Source: Larimichthys crocea (Eukaryota; Chordata; Actinopteri; Sciaenidae). Taken from it: DNA of 64,000 nucleotides. The translations under genes were made by a program, and so were the position numbers. The DNA is taken from the NCBI RefSeq assembly GCF_000972845.2, contig NC_040019.1:10421868-10485867 (forward strand), given 5' to 3'. The notes below the pieces were generated by a model. It saw only the letters and a program-made list of their open reading frames with translations. It was not told the DNA's origin and made no database searches. Position 1 is the first letter of the stretch; every line of letters starts with the position of its first letter. Shown piece after piece: positions 39,395-53,000 of the stretch.

Positions 39395-40579
39395 TTGGTG
39401 CAGCTTTAGAGAGAGAAACATATAATTAGCAAGTTGGATATCTTTGATTGAGAGAAGAAATGTCTAGGTTTGCAAAGGAAGAATATCCATGAGAGAGCGA
39501 GTGCGGTGATATTAAGTATTAAAGGCTGTCTGACTGGGTGGTTGATGTCAGGTAACCATCTGTCAGAGAGAGACAGGCTGACACAAGCACTGTCTGACCT
39601 TGTAGTATGGACGACACGCACATAAAATAGAAAAATTATCTTCCCTTACTAGGATTAGCGTGGTATTGCAATTCGGAGCCATGCTAATGGCATTCCTCCT
39701 TCTCTCTTTCAGCTCCTGTCTCTCTATTTGATGTGAGTGCTTGCTTGAAGGCCTCAGTCAGCAGAATACTTTGAGGTCCAAAGATCAAAATCCTCCAGTC
39801 CTCGAGACTCTGCTCGTTGTCCTTTATTACAGAGGTGGCACATGTTCCTATCATGAAACGCATTAACTCTGATGTTTGAATCAGATGACATCCCATGTAT
39901 GATTTTGATAAATAAACCAGTTTTAGGGGCAGCGAAATTGTTCAAACACCCATTCAGTGATACAAGAAAAAAAAAAAGGATTCAGTTCTGCATCTCTAGC
40001 TTCATTTTGTTCCATTAAACCTCCTTCAGTCAACTTAATAGGATGGTGGTAAGCCTACATGATCTTCTCCTTTACCCAGAATCCTTAAGGGTCGCCTGGG
40101 CCTGCAGCAGTGAGGTGTTTCTTTTTAACGCCCTCTGAATGTGACAGCAGTGAAGGTCAGGCTGCAGACAGATCAGCAAAGCTTGCTGGATTGCAGCGTC
40201 TGAAAGGCTCTGCACCTGTATTTACCAGTCCTCTGAGACAATGTGGGATTACTGAGTTGGTTTCCTGAATGTTCACCAGAAATCCAGACTTTTTTTGGTC
40301 TCCTTCATTCTGTTAAAGTAACCAGTAAAACACAAAAGGCTGCTGTTTGTCGTCCCTTTGTGCTAAGAATGGGTAAATATTTTAACTGCATAAGTAGGCG
40401 CATATGTCATTAATTCATGGTCGTAATTGTGTTAAGATTGTGTTTCTCGCATTGGAAATCAAGAAGTGAGCTATTTTTTCTTAAATTCAGTGAAGGGATT
40501 CCAATTAGATCAAATAAAACTAGATTTTCAGTGAAGGTCAAAGCGTACAGAGATTAGCGGGGCAGCAAGGAGCCAACAC

Positions 40580-41045
40580 AACATGTTTGAGATGTTACCG
40601 CTGCAAGATTCAGATTTGGAAACAGACAGAAAATCTGATTTAAGAATCTTTTTCTGCAACAAAGTGAAGACAAACTCAAAGACCTGGAGAAAATATGGCA
40701 CCATCAGGACTTTATCTAGATCAGGTCGTGTTTCTGTGATGGATGGTCATGTAAAGAGGAAGCTGTAAAGGAAGAACTACCAAGAGGCCAACAGCAAGCT
40801 AAAAATAACCCAAGGACTGTATAGCAGAGTCGATCCACAACCTGCACTTAGAAAGAGTTTTATGTGTTCTTCTGAGCTGAGGGACAACAAAATGAAGAGT
40901 ACTTCTCACCAAAAACCACATGTTAATTTTGCAAGCATGTGCCTTGTTCCCATGACAGGAAGTGGAACTTGCGATCAGATGAAGCGTTTTGATCTTATTT
41001 CCTAAATATAGAGCGAAGACACATGGAGTACAGGTCATCACCTTA
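40580..41045 (+). pseudogene. Tc1-like transposase relic
   Basis: Decayed Tc1/mariner-superfamily transposase gene in the + direction. The first open piece contains TWRKYGTIRTLSRSGR, matching the N-terminal helix-turn-helix linker and GRPR-type segment of Tc1 proteins. A second piece near 40,910-40,960 resembles the KKH-x-x-A-R-L-x-F-A region. A third, at about 40,973-41,030, reads WNLRSDEAF, a stop, then SYFLNIERRHMEY, the region of the first catalytic Asp (WSDE) and following LFG-N...HVWR strand. Stops at about 40,766 and 41,001 and lost similarity in between show it is dead. No terminal inverted repeats were found. It lies in the presumed first intron of znf462, same strand. Confidence 0.75.
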
Positions 41046-41280
41046 AGGACAATGCTTACTGAAACACACGCCCTAATACTGCACAGCTGTTGTGTTGGCT
41101 CGAAGGAGAAGTCAGTTTAAGACACCAATATGTTTCCCTATTAAGTTAAGTTAAATGGAGTTTCATATTTTATTGTGGCTGAAAAGAAAATCCACACATG
41201 CAGCAAAGCAGAAGATGTTTCTCCTTTTTGATGTAATAACTGAGAAGTTGAGGACTTCTTCTGCAATAATCATGCCACTG

Positions 41281-41334
41281 CTCAGCCTTAGTACATGGGG
41301 CAGATGCTCTACCAACTGAGCTAATCGACACCCC
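41281..41334 (-). repeat. tRNA-derived SINE fragment
   Basis: On the minus strand the sequence starts GGGGGTGTCGATTAGCTCAG and continues TTGGTAGAGCATCTGCCCC. The TAGCTCAGTTGG block is a textbook tRNA A box. No intact B box or tRNA cloverleaf follows, so this is a decayed tRNA-derived SINE head rather than a tRNA gene. The remainder toward about 41,220 is too diverged to delimit. Confidence 0.6.
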
Positions 41335-42659
41335 CTTTAGCTTCATTTAAAGTGATCCTAGATGTAGGTTTGGCTGAACGGCAGCTGTGGCAAAACATAG
41401 CTATTATGGGATGATGCTAAAATGTAGATTAACACTAGCACAAGCAGAGAAGAATCATAAGGTTGGAGTCATTTACAGAGCAAATGTCTGCTCACATTAG
41501 TCACCATAAGCTACTGGCCATACCAGACCAAGTCAGGCTGTAGCAGCAAAGCAAAGTGTACTGATCTGGGCTAGGGTGTGTTTTATTTTTATTTATTTGA
41601 AGAATGTGTTATTACTCATTTGATAAATTACATAAGATTGCTTTTATATTTTTTGCTCTACATGAGATATTTCAGCTTGAGATGAAGGAGTGCTAGGAAA
41701 GCTGTTTCTGGTCAAGGCCTGTTAGATGGTTAATGGTTGACCTACTTTTTTGAATACCATATGCTTCCTGAAACAGATTTGTAGACAGATTAATACACAG
41801 TTTTTCGTCAGGTTCATTATTTCTCATGATAATGTTGATGATTTGGGATGATTTAATGTAAAACTTCATAGCTGGTGAAAGATGATGCCACATTCCATAT
41901 TTATTCAGCACCTTCAGACCTCAGAATCAAAACCGAAAGAGAATCTATGAAAAAGACGATTAGGGAAGTACAGTAACATTCGGATGTAAGCTTAAAATGT
42001 TCAAAATAAAAATATCATACCATAGAAATGTAAGCTGACAGTGTATAGGGGGTTGTGTGGTGACATTGCTGTTGTATTTTCAGCTCTATTCTGCCTTTTT
42101 TCTGCTGTTCTTATCCCTTTCATCCCATTCCACCAGATATCTGATGAATGTTATGACAAAACGTTCATACCGAACATTATTGATTCCTCACATCTCATGA
42201 GAAAAGGTCTGGTCCATTGATCGGCCAGGTGGGATCGATGTCTCATCTCTGTGTATTCAGACTTCCTTAAATGAGCAGCACCATGTGATCACATCATTTA
42301 AGGAAGCTCTCTGCTCTGATCACAGTCAAAGAGTAGTGAGGTCGCTGTCCAGCTCACTGTTGTTCTTATCACCAGACAGCTGAAAAGATTTTGTAATGAA
42401 ACAGATATACTCATCAAGACTACAGTAACAAGATATCATTCTGTCTGATTCAGGTAGTTAGATTGTGGTATTGTAAATTAATTCCAAAGTCAAAGTCTAT
42501 TGGATTACCTATTAGATTAAAGTGGATTATTATTACATGTTTATGCCTATAGAAAGTAACACAACTACATACGTATGGGGTTCCAGCCATGTAAATCTGG
42601 TGACACGTTATTATTTAACATCATTAATGTATGTATTATATATCTTATTATCACTCTTG

Positions 42660-42742
42660 TGTAGTACTAGAACTGTTTCTCGATTAATCAATGAGTTGAT
42701 CGACAGAAAAAATTATTAAAGATTTCAATAATCAGGAAAATC
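42660..42742 (+). repeat. Dispersed repeat family A, copy 2, left part
   Basis: AACTGTTTCTCGATTAATCAATGAGTTGATCGACAGAAAA is the head of family A. The copy is interrupted and resumes near 43,008. Confidence 0.6.
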
Positions 42743-42744
42743 CA

Positions 42745-43000
42745 TCTGTCTTAGTTTAGCTTGTTAGCATGTCAACATAGTAGAACAAGTGGCACTAAAC
42801 ATGGGAAAGTCATTAGCTTTGAAAGTGTTTGGTTATAAACCAATGTAAATTTTGACCTGTTGGTGGAGCTAGATGAAAAAAATCAAGGGATCAAACCATG
42901 ACCAAAGTCATTAGTATTCATTGCAATCCATCCAGTAGTTGTTGAGCTATTGTAGTCCAGAACCAAAGTTGTAGTCAGACTGAGTGACTGATCATAACAT
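42745..43000 (-). repeat. Dispersed repeat family B inserted in family A
   Basis: GTTAGCATG, GGCACTAAACATGGGAAAGTCATTAG, GGTTATAAACCAATGTAAATTTTGACCTG and GCAATCCATCCAGTAGTTGTTGAGC run in the order expected for the reverse complement of family B. Both sides are family A sequence. Confidence 0.6.
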
Positions 43001-43007
43001 GGCAACA

Positions 43008-43215
43008 CAATTGCTGGTTTGAGCTCCTTAAATGTGAGGATTTATTGCTTTTCTTAGTTTTATATTGTTGTAAACTCTAATCTTTGGGGTTTTGGGCTAT
43101 TTGTTGGCTCAGAATGTGTGATTTGAACACATCACATTGGGTTCTTGGAAACTGAGATTGAGATTTGTCACTAATTTTTGACATTTTATATAAATAATCA
43201 ATAGACTAATAATGA
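43008..43215 (+). repeat. Dispersed repeat family A, copy 2, right part
   Basis: GCTCCTTAAATGTGAGGATTTATTGCTTTTCTTAG and TTTGGGGTTTTGGGCTATTTG continue the family A order. It ends near ATAATCAATAGACTAATAATGA, which is complementary in character to the family's head. Confidence 0.6.
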
Positions 43216-45602
43216 AACACTTGTTGTAGCCCCACTCTCTCAAAATAAGCATCTAATTTGCATTTTTGTCACGGACATGGACTGCGTTTACTGTAAACTT
43301 GTCACAGGAAACTCAACCCTTCGCACCCAGAAAGATAACAAGCAAAGATACATTAAAATTGATCAGCTTTTTCATAGAAATCTGTAAAACCCTAAAACGA
43401 GGATACCCAGCACCTATGTATATAATCTCCACTTTACATGCTTACTATTACAATATGAGACTACCATGCAGTGTTGTGGTTGTATCTGTCAATATGTTAC
43501 TCTTCTATGAAGGGATTATTGGAATATGAAGGTCATTGAAGTCGGACCAGCTTTTCTCTTTTGAACTAGTGTTGTTATCTGCTACAGTGCCGACAGATAA
43601 AAGCCTAACTGCGAGCCAACAAGAGCATAAGCTGCAAGCAGGCCAAAGAATCGCTAAAAACCAGACGCTGCTATTTTGGCTGGCTTGCATTTGAGGGCAC
43701 CATTCCTAATCTGAACCAAAATAACTTCCAAAGTGTGTAGTACGAAATTCCTGGGAGATCCTTTCTAGGGAATAATGCTCTGTGACATATTCAGAACCAA
43801 CTCCTTTTATGACTTTTAAGACCTTCAGGTGTGAAGAATCCAAAACAAGTTGACACTGGAATTTAGATCTTTGTGTGTGTTTGAGGCAGTGATGGTGCTG
43901 GGTAACTGTGGGCATGGGTGTGTATTTGTGTTCCACAAGAATATTGTGCATCGTTGGCTGAGAGAATGAAGGTGCACACACATATGGTTGCATGTAAGCC
44001 AACAGTCTAACTGTCCAAACATTAATTATGCTTCCTGGTTACCCGTTGGCTGTGGTTTCAGCACTCTTAGTAGCACTGTGTCTGTCCACCATAAATAATA
44101 CAGAACGGATGTGCCGAAAATTATGACATAAACACTGTTACAATGTCATGTTATTGTACATTTTCATTTGTCTGATTTTTTAGGAACACAATCCTGGCGT
44201 GTGATCACATTTTAAGTTGATATGGTTGATGTATATTTTTTTTTACACATCCAGAAGTTATGAAGCAAGATAATAATTTTGTTGGAGTTATTTCTGGCCA
44301 GCTGATGAATGTAAGTCCAGCAGTCATCCTCTTTTAGCTCTGTCTTTGGTTTCTAACACCTTCTGTGGAAAATATCTGGCTGTATATAAGCTGTTAAATA
44401 CTTCACTGCATAACTGGATCTGTCTTGTGCTGAGCAGGTACGGTGGGTTTTTAAAGGTGCCTGCTGTTGCCGAAAACAATGCCACGAGAACAGTGAAAGT
44501 GCTTGAAGCCACTTTAAAGTGTGTGTAATGTTGACGGAATAGATCATAAAGGTTAGCAAACTGAAAATGAAAGTTATGCCAGACAAATTATACTGCAAGC
44601 AGTATTATTTAATAAGAACTAAGAGAGGACTTTTTAATGCTGTAAAAAGGCGAATTCAACTTGTTATTCATACGAAGAAGTTCTTTCTTCTTTCTATCTT
44701 AGATTTTGTGTTTGAATTGAGGATTAGCCGCTTTTATTTGTCGTGTATGTCAGTGAACTGTTTATCTTTGGCTTTTGGATCAATGGTCAAATAAAACCAT
44801 GAATTTTAAGATGCCACCTCAGGCTGGGAAATTATAATAGGCTCCTTTTTTGGATGTTTTATAGACAAAACAAATAATCAGTCATTGCTTCATGCTTTAA
44901 ATTCAGTTAACTATTGTGATTTCCATGAATACGGGCATTGAGAACCTTGAGTAATCGTTTCATTAACCTGTTTTATATACAGAGCTGGGACGAAATTGAA
45001 TGTGCGGTCGCTACAGATCAAACTTTTTTGTGGTTAAAAAGGATGCTAAGGTTAAGTGAGTTCGCTAAAGCTCAAACAGAGATGGTGTGTTAAGATTTCC
45101 CACAGATGTGGAAGGAGTGACTCAGTTGTCCTGATCCTCTAGTCAGCGTCTGTGGTGGCTTTATTTGCAACTCAGGGCAGTCCGGATGATGGTGGCAGTC
45201 ACCAAGTCTGAACTGTTTTGCTGCTCCATCCGAGTAAGCATGTTTCCATCGTTTTGAGAGTTATGCCTAATATAGTTAGAACCCTGTCAGGAGTCACATA
45301 CTGTCCTCTTTGAAAAGATTAAGTGCTCCCTTCAGCGTGCTGGAATTTTCTTGAAGATGTCACGTTTTGTACTGAAATGCAGCTTGCACATCGTTTAGGT
45401 GTCTGTTACAGTCAAAGTGGAAAACTTGTGGTGGAAAATGTTTCTCAAGTAGCTCTAAAAAGACAGACAAATATTTTCTGTGATAAGTGCGGCACATAAA
45501 AAGGAATCTGCTTTTGAAGTTTGAAATACTTCTGTTTTCAGGCAGAGAACACACACGCTCACACACCCACACGCTAATCAGTCATCTGCTCTAGAGCTGA
45601 CT

Positions 45603-45850
45603 ACGATTAATAACTATTGGTTATCATTGTCATCTATTAATCTGGTGATTATATTATATCTCAGTTGTGTAATTGTTCTCCGTACAATGTCAGAAAATAA
45701 TGAAAAATGTCCATCACAGTTGTCTCGAGTCAGAGATGATAACTGCAAGTCACTTGTTTAGCTCAGGCAGCTGTTCAAAACTCAAAAATATTCAATTTAT
45801 GATCATAGAACGCAAAGAAAATTTACAGTTGAGAAGCTGAAAAATTATCC
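45603..45850 (-). repeat. Dispersed repeat family A, inverted copy
   Basis: ATTAATCTGGTGATTATATTATATC, ACAATGTCAGAAAATAATGAAAAATGTCCATCACAGTT, AAAAATATTCAATTTATGATCATAGAACGCAAAG and TTGAGAAGCTGAAA are the reverse-orientation blocks of family A. Confidence 0.65.
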
Positions 45851-46048
45851 TATTATAAAAATGTTAAACGATTTTCTGCCAAACGTCTACTATCACACCA
45901 CAAAACACTTTAATATTGTGACATATTTACTGTATTTTCGCAAATGCAAGTCTAATTGTTTATGTAACCCGGCATATCTAACAGACAGGCTCCAACGCTC
46001 ACTCTGAATCTTACACCTAATGATGCAGTCACCAGGTGTAGGATGAAC

Positions 46049-46082
<34 letters not shown>
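46049..46082. repeat. (CA)n microsatellite
   Basis: About 16 CA units, uninterrupted. Confidence 0.95.
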
Positions 46083-46086
<4 letters not shown>

Positions 46087-46934
46087 CATTGCCTTTGAAA
46101 CTAAACCCTTACTTCAGTTTTTTGGTTTCAAAGTCCCTCAGTTGTGTCTGGTAAAGAGAATGATTTAAAGGTTTGGTGCCAAAATAAATATTTCTTGCTG
46201 CTGCTTGACTTGGCCCATACTTGCATCAGCAGATGTTGGATTTCATGAGACGATGATTTGAGCGTTCAGATACTACAAAAAGCTAAAGAAAGGCTGAACT
46301 GAGGTTTGTCAACAAAAGATGACCCTTAATGTCCATAAATCAGTTTTTATTTCTTGCACGAAGAAAGTCGATAACCATTGACCTTTAAGAAATGTTTAAC
46401 TACCTAATAAAGTTGTGTGTGGTGTGAGAGGCCACGTGTAATGGAAAACATATTTAAAAATTAGTGTAATGGTGATTCAGAGACACATAGGCAGAGTTTG
46501 CACATTCAGGAAAAGCAGGTTGTACCATTAAATGTTTGCTAAACTTAAGACAAAAAGTGTGATAACAAGGGTTGGTGAGGAGGCTTGCACACAGCGTGGG
46601 AAGACAATATCCCAGGAAAATAAATATGCATCAACAACTTTATAATAAGGAGTGAACTGATCAATATTCACCCACGAATTAAGTTTAGATTGAACACAAG
46701 TGCCGTTAGTACTACATCTGGTGTAACACTTGCACTCTCTTAGGTAAGGTCCAACTGTGTAAAAAAAAAAAAAGATTACTGCGATGAGCATCACAGTCAA
46801 CACATGTCCCCCTTCTCTCTCAGAATAAACTAGAATTTAAAAAGATTGATAGGTAACAAGGAAGTCAGGATATTAAGTAATAAAACCACACAAAGGTGTA
46901 AACATGTACGCTTCAGTGTAGCACTGAAATGACT

Positions 46935-47045
46935 AATTGATGAGTGAGTGAATTGAAACTCAGTTGGCAACACATTTTATAATCGATTAATCAACCTTTT
47001 GAGTCATTTTGCAGCACAGATGCCAAAAAAAGTTTGATGGAATAT
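46935..47045 (+). repeat. Dispersed repeat family A, partial copy
   Basis: TGACTAATTGATGAGTGAGTGAATTG, then TTTTATAATCGATTAATCAACC and TTGAGTCATTTTGCAGCACAGATGCC. This is the head of family A in + orientation. Confidence 0.55.
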
Positions 47046-50000
47046 TAAAAAAGTTTTGAAATTAAGAAGATTAATTGATTCAATTAAGAATTAATCAAAA
47101 AAAGCCCTTCATTGCTGCTGACATTATATAATATAATGCATGTAATCAATAGTAATGCATATTGTTATAAAAGTCACGCATTTAGCTGCTCATGCTCAAA
47201 TTCATTTTTTGACCACATGTATCGCAGACTTATCCTGTCGCTAGTTGACATATTTTTTTTGCAGAAAGTGTGTTAAAGTGAAATAATGTTCCCAAATGAC
47301 AGGTTCATATTATTACTGCGAGGGAGATGTTGGGGAGTGGAATAGTGAGAAAAGGGATTTGGCACTGATGAGATTGTCACAGAATCTGAATGTTACTTAT
47401 TTACACAGAGAGCCGGCGTGCCAGCTTGCAGAAGCTGCTGCTTATGAACCTCGTGTCTTGTGTCTGCGATGGATGTACGATAAAATAATCACAGCAAAGA
47501 GCCAAATTCATGTAAACAAATCTCCCTCACACGAACCTTGTATCAGGGAGGTGTCCTGTTCTCGAGATCCAATACTTGATTTCGGAGCCAAGTTTTTAGA
47601 CATTGAAGCCAAGTTTTGCTGTTTTTGGATATTACCTTCTAACATTTACAGATCTAATACACGTTGCCTATGGAACAGAGATGATGAATTTTCTATTTGG
47701 TGTTTTTTTCTAATCTAATCATCAGAAGTTTCATTTTCTGTTTATAGTTTTTGGAGCATTCTTAATGAAAATGTGAGCTAAATGCAAAAATCATGTGTAG
47801 TTTCACCACAGATAACACATTTATTTGTGAAATTTAAACATCTTTTAAAGTTGATTTTGTCATACAGCTTCACATATGTCCATATAGAGCAGGTGGACAT
47901 TTGAACATCTGCGCTATAGCAACCAGTATTCTGGTTTGGCCATAGATTTTGCAGTGAAATGTATTGCCCTGCACTTTGCTGTGTGCTATTTGTGTATTTG
48001 CAAGTGTGAAGCACACTATCAGATCCGGTGTGTTGAGTTCTCATGTTGGTCCTGATGACATCAGAGGAAAGGAGTAACCATCTTGATGCCCAGCTCTCAA
48101 TCTCCTGTTTGTGCAAGAAGCCAAATTCTTGCCAGTGCTCTGACGCAATGTTTTCTGCTCTCCTGCAGACGCAGCGAGATCTTTCAGGAAACCTGGTGGA
48201 GACTGCAGGCTCAAGAGATCAAAACTTGAAGCATTATAACGTTTACCTTTGCACCTTGCTCCCTCTCTCTTTTCATAACTTTCTTGAAGCAAAAAAAATA
48301 TATCGATTTTTCTCTGATGTTGTCATCTCTGCAAAAAAATAAAAAAAAATAAAAAATCAATTTCCATGGATCTGGTTACCTGCTCTTATTGCCACTGTAT
48401 TTTCCATTTAAAAAGCAGCCAAAAGTCATTTTCAATCAATGGGTCATTAATTATTGAGTATGTGCAGGTTGACAAGATGCACGTCTTGTCTTGTTTGCCA
48501 GACGAATTATCTGTAGCCAGGATGCTTGCCGTATAATAATATAACCAACACGTCAGTGGATTTTTCTCTCCCTGACAGCATGAGATGGTAGCACTAACCA
48601 ACAGTTAAGGACAAAACCTCTGTACTCCTAATCAGCTTAATGCTGGCTTATTCAAAGGCCCTCTTTCAGACAGAGCAGCTGCTGTCAGCCAGTTTGAGTA
48701 GAGGGTGTGACTGCTGGCAGAGCTCGCCGATGCAGAGAGACCGGTTGGTGATTAACAAATGTCAGTAGACTTTGAAATCTGGGGAGCCCAGTCGGATGGC
48801 TTTGTCCTCTGTTACTTACTGCTGAAGGTCTTCCAGGTGGCTCTGTCATGCTCTCTCGCTGCCTCCCTTCTCCTCCCACCCTTCCCCTTCAGGGCCCTGC
48901 TCTCTCCCCTTCTGCTTCTCTCTGCCCTCTTCTCTTCTTCTCCTCGAGGGCTCAGGGTTTACAGAGCTCTGAGATAAAGAAGTTCAGACATGCCTCACAT
49001 TTTTAGACCCCCCTTGTGGAAACGTAGTTGGCAGCTTCTCCACAAAGTGTTGGTGCATGCCGCTTGCGCTGACCTATTCTGTCTTTCTTTGGAACGCGGA
49101 TTGTTGTAGCATTTCCTTGAAAAATCTCTTGATGTGAGAGATAATGTCACTGAGAAATGAAAGGACGAGGCAAAGTCAGCCTAGCAAGAGTGCGAGATGT
49201 TTTCTGCTGAGCTGTGTGGGCAGAGGCCTTGGGTACAGAACATGTACATCTGGCAGATAGATTTCTGTCAGCAGCTCTCCAGTGTCAGGCTGCCTGCCTT
49301 TGAGGAAGAGGATCAGATCTGTGGGTCCATGTTGTGTGCTGGCTGAACACCTAAGCGCACATAGTCAGCTCCTAAAATGGCTGCCCTTGAAGCTCGGCTC
49401 AGAGGAGGATCTGAGCAGCTCAGTCGCTGCCTGTTAGAGCCCCAGCTGACTAGATGAAAGCAGTTACACAATCTCACCCATTAACTTGGTGTGGTACAGG
49501 GACTGACTGGCTGAAAAGACACAGCCAACTCTAAGGCAGATGGTGGTTGTGTAGGAGGCTTTTTTTTTTCTTCCTTTTTTTTTTCCTTCCCCGGGCATTC
49601 CTCTCCCCTTCTCTCCCTCCGAAAGGATTCTCTTGATATCCATGTCAAGGAACCTGGCATTAGGAGGCAACTTTGTTCAAAACAGCAGTGAACTGCCAAG
49701 AGAGTAGGGTGGGGCCCCGTGGTGAGGCTGTAACCTGACCCTGAACAACAATGGATCCCCTGGTTGCTCAGGGACATACTGGCAGCTTGGCCGGCTCACA
49801 TGGAGCTCTCCATGGCCGGCCAGTTGGGTGTGGGAAGGCAGGGCGGGATTCCCAACTGTCTCTGGCTTGATCTCTCTTAAAATTTCTCGGTTTCAGTATC
49901 CAGATCAGTGGATTGAATTTGATCAAGGCGCTAAAGCGACGTTACGTTGCAGCTCTGTTAAAATCAGCTGACTTTGTAACACTGTACAGTGACAGACAGT

Positions 50001-53000
50001 TTCTATTTTTTTTTACCAGCATTGCATAATTTGTTGTTTGATTGTTTTTTCCTGAAAACAAATATTTTGAAATGTGGATTCGTCAGATCAGTGTCAACAC
50101 CTCACATTTGGAGTTACTTTGTAAATATGCTCGCAAATACTAATCATTGAAAGCATGTAATTAGTGGACAGAGCTTCAGGGTCAGTGACGCGAAGTCAAC
50201 ATAGAAGTGTCTTTGAAGACCTTTCTACACTGAGGTCCGATTGTATTGAGTTTCATGGGGAAATTACCTTAATTCTCAGTAAACAGTCTCCTCATGAGTT
50301 TAGTTCTCAATCACTAGTTTCAGTATGATGTTCATATTGTACATAATGGTCACTGGAAAAGTTACAGTACAACACACCAGGCTCACATAACTCAAACTAG
50401 GCAGTGCTGATCAAATATGAATCAAGATTTTGTCACTGCATTGCCCATTCCACGCCCCACATGTTTTTAGAACCATTTTTTTGTTACTGTTTAGCTGTAA
50501 TACAAGAAGTTCTGTGACCGAGCAGGCCATTATTTTTTTCTCCTGCTTGAAAAAGCGGTCAAAACCAAGTGCAGCCCAACTTGCAGTACGCCATCCCACA
50601 GCTCAACAATCTCATCCAAATATAGACACTTTTGGCTATAAAAAAAGCAAGATGGCAACGGCCATAGCCAAAGCCTTGCATTTTCTATAACTCTGCAAAT
50701 TCATGTCAAATACAGCAGTGTTTTTGTTTCAAGTCTGTATTTCCATGAGACAGTAGTAGTCTACTACTAGTCAGTGGTAGTAGTCAGTCTACTACTGACT
50801 TGTGTGGACAAAGGGCAATGCGAAAGGAATGTTTGCTTATTAATGACAAGAAGACATAGCAGACATTAAAACAGTACTGCACCGCTTTATACTATAATAA
50901 TGCTGCTCTTGCATATTAATGTAGTAGGTTTTGTTTATGATCGTGATTTTTTAAAGTTTTTAGTCATTGATAAAATCCTCATTCTGTGGAATTTCTGCGA
51001 GAACGGATGGTCATAGTTGTATTCCAGACACGAGCCATGGCTTATTGTGATGTAGACCTTTGTCACTGAAAAGAATGGATCGACAAAGGTCCGTGTTTGC
51101 TGTGTGAACCATTAATCCTCTTTGAATACATGCAAAATAGCTGTCTTTGCCTAATAGAAAAGATGGAACGAATTCAGGTTCTGAAGTAGTAGTACTAAGA
51201 AGTTGTGACTGTCAGCTTTTAACAACACATGTTTTTAGTTTGAAAAGTGCAGCTACATTTAATTTCGTTTAAATGAAAGAGTCTTCTTGGGATGTTAGGA
51301 TGGATGATAATGTGTCCAGTGTTTGAGTCATTTGAGTCATGCCATGTCATCCGCCCTCTTTCTTAACTTATTTGTGTATGTACATTTAAGTACACATCCT
51401 AGTGTGTGCACAACTTTCCATGTGTAAACTTCATTGTTGTTCTAGTCTTGTATTTCACCTATTTGCTCCATCGTTGACGTACGGGGGAAAACACCTGGCT
51501 TTATATCAAGGAGTTAATGAAAAGAACGGCCACCTGCATCTTGAAATGTTGTAACAGAAGGCGTAGCTCTGTGCTCGTTGTAATATGTTCATACCTGAAA
51601 GGTGTCCACATGAAAGCCTGCTGATTTGGGGATGTTTGTACCACACACATCTGATCCTGTAAAAAGCTATTGGCCATTTTGCATCTATAGAGAGGAATCC
51701 ACATCCCTAATGAATCACACAGCTGACACATACTCACAGTATAATTAACAGCCATACAACAGTAATATGATTCAACTTCATTACTGCAAAGTTAGTCAGT
51801 TTCCATGTGGTGTATGAGCAACTTTGTCTGAAACACTCCCAATACGATATGTTCCTTTCCTCCAAAAGAATGCCAGTGTACACCTATTGTATTAATATGT
51901 TCACAGAAACAAGTAACTATTAGTTGTTATTTTCCTTCAATTTATGTGTTATTGTGTTCAAAAGAAAGTGTGAAAAAAATGATATTGATTGGGTTTTGTA
52001 AAGCCCCTTAAATACTCATCTCAGAACTGGTGTCATATTAGATAGTTTTCTAGACAAAATGACAGTTGATTAGAAAGCCATGATGAAAGAGCTGTGAAAT
52101 GATGGCCACATCATCAACATCAATTTTTCTGGCCAAGTCCAAACTGCAAAGCAGCCCAGAGACACAAAGCCTTCATCTCTCAGTTGATTCATTCAATCTT
52201 ATTTCAGAGCAGTTGATACAATCTGATGGAATAGTCTGCTCTAAATACTGAGCTTGTGGAGCTGCTCTCCAGCTGTTGCTTATCCCAAGGTAATAAAAAT
52301 GGGACAAATCAGCCCATAATCCCTCCTCAGTCCCTCCATTGTTCTTGGAATGATGCTATGCTAAAAAATGGGACCTTCTTAGTATTCTGAGTAACATCAG
52401 CATCTGCTGAATTCTCCTTTGTTATGTTTTTGTGAGGCTTTCTATGAGAGTTTGTGGACAGCTCTAGGCAAAAATATTTTCATTTTTTTTTTATGTATTT
52501 GCGACTCTTCCATGTATCAGTGTGGTTTTGCCTTCATAATGAGACAATAGAAATGTGTTGCAGTTGTGTGCAATTGGACAAATATCTCTTCTTTATTTAA
52601 TTAAAAAAAATATGAGCTCAATAATTTCAATTTGCATGGAGTTGGTGGTTTAGATTTTATTAAAATTTTGCAAACTTCAGCCTTTGGTTTACCATATCAT
52701 CACTTCCACAGTTATTCAATATCAAAGCAATTATAAGGAAAGAAATGCTCATCATGTTGTCTTAATTAATCCTTACTGAAATTACAGTCACACAGTGTAA
52801 TCCAAAAAACATTTTTTACCCCAGTGCCAAATTGACAGCATTTTGGAAACGGCTCTATAAAAGGAGCAAATGACACTCTGTTTTAGAAGGATGTCTTTTG
52901 AGCACATAATCATGAACATTTGAAAGCATTATATCTTTCGCTGGCCACTGTCTGACTTGTTAGTGGAAACGATGTGTCATCCATCCTGCTCTTGATTATT

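Noticed and set aside
41281..41334. Possible functional tRNA gene
   Set aside because: Only the A-box half is tRNA-like. There is no B box, anticodon arm pairing or acceptor stem, so it is called a SINE fragment.
47296..47718. 140-codon open frame on the + strand in the first intron
   Set aside because: Composition is unremarkable, it has no known motif and no supporting splice sites. In a 20-kb AT-rich intron a frame this long can occur by chance.
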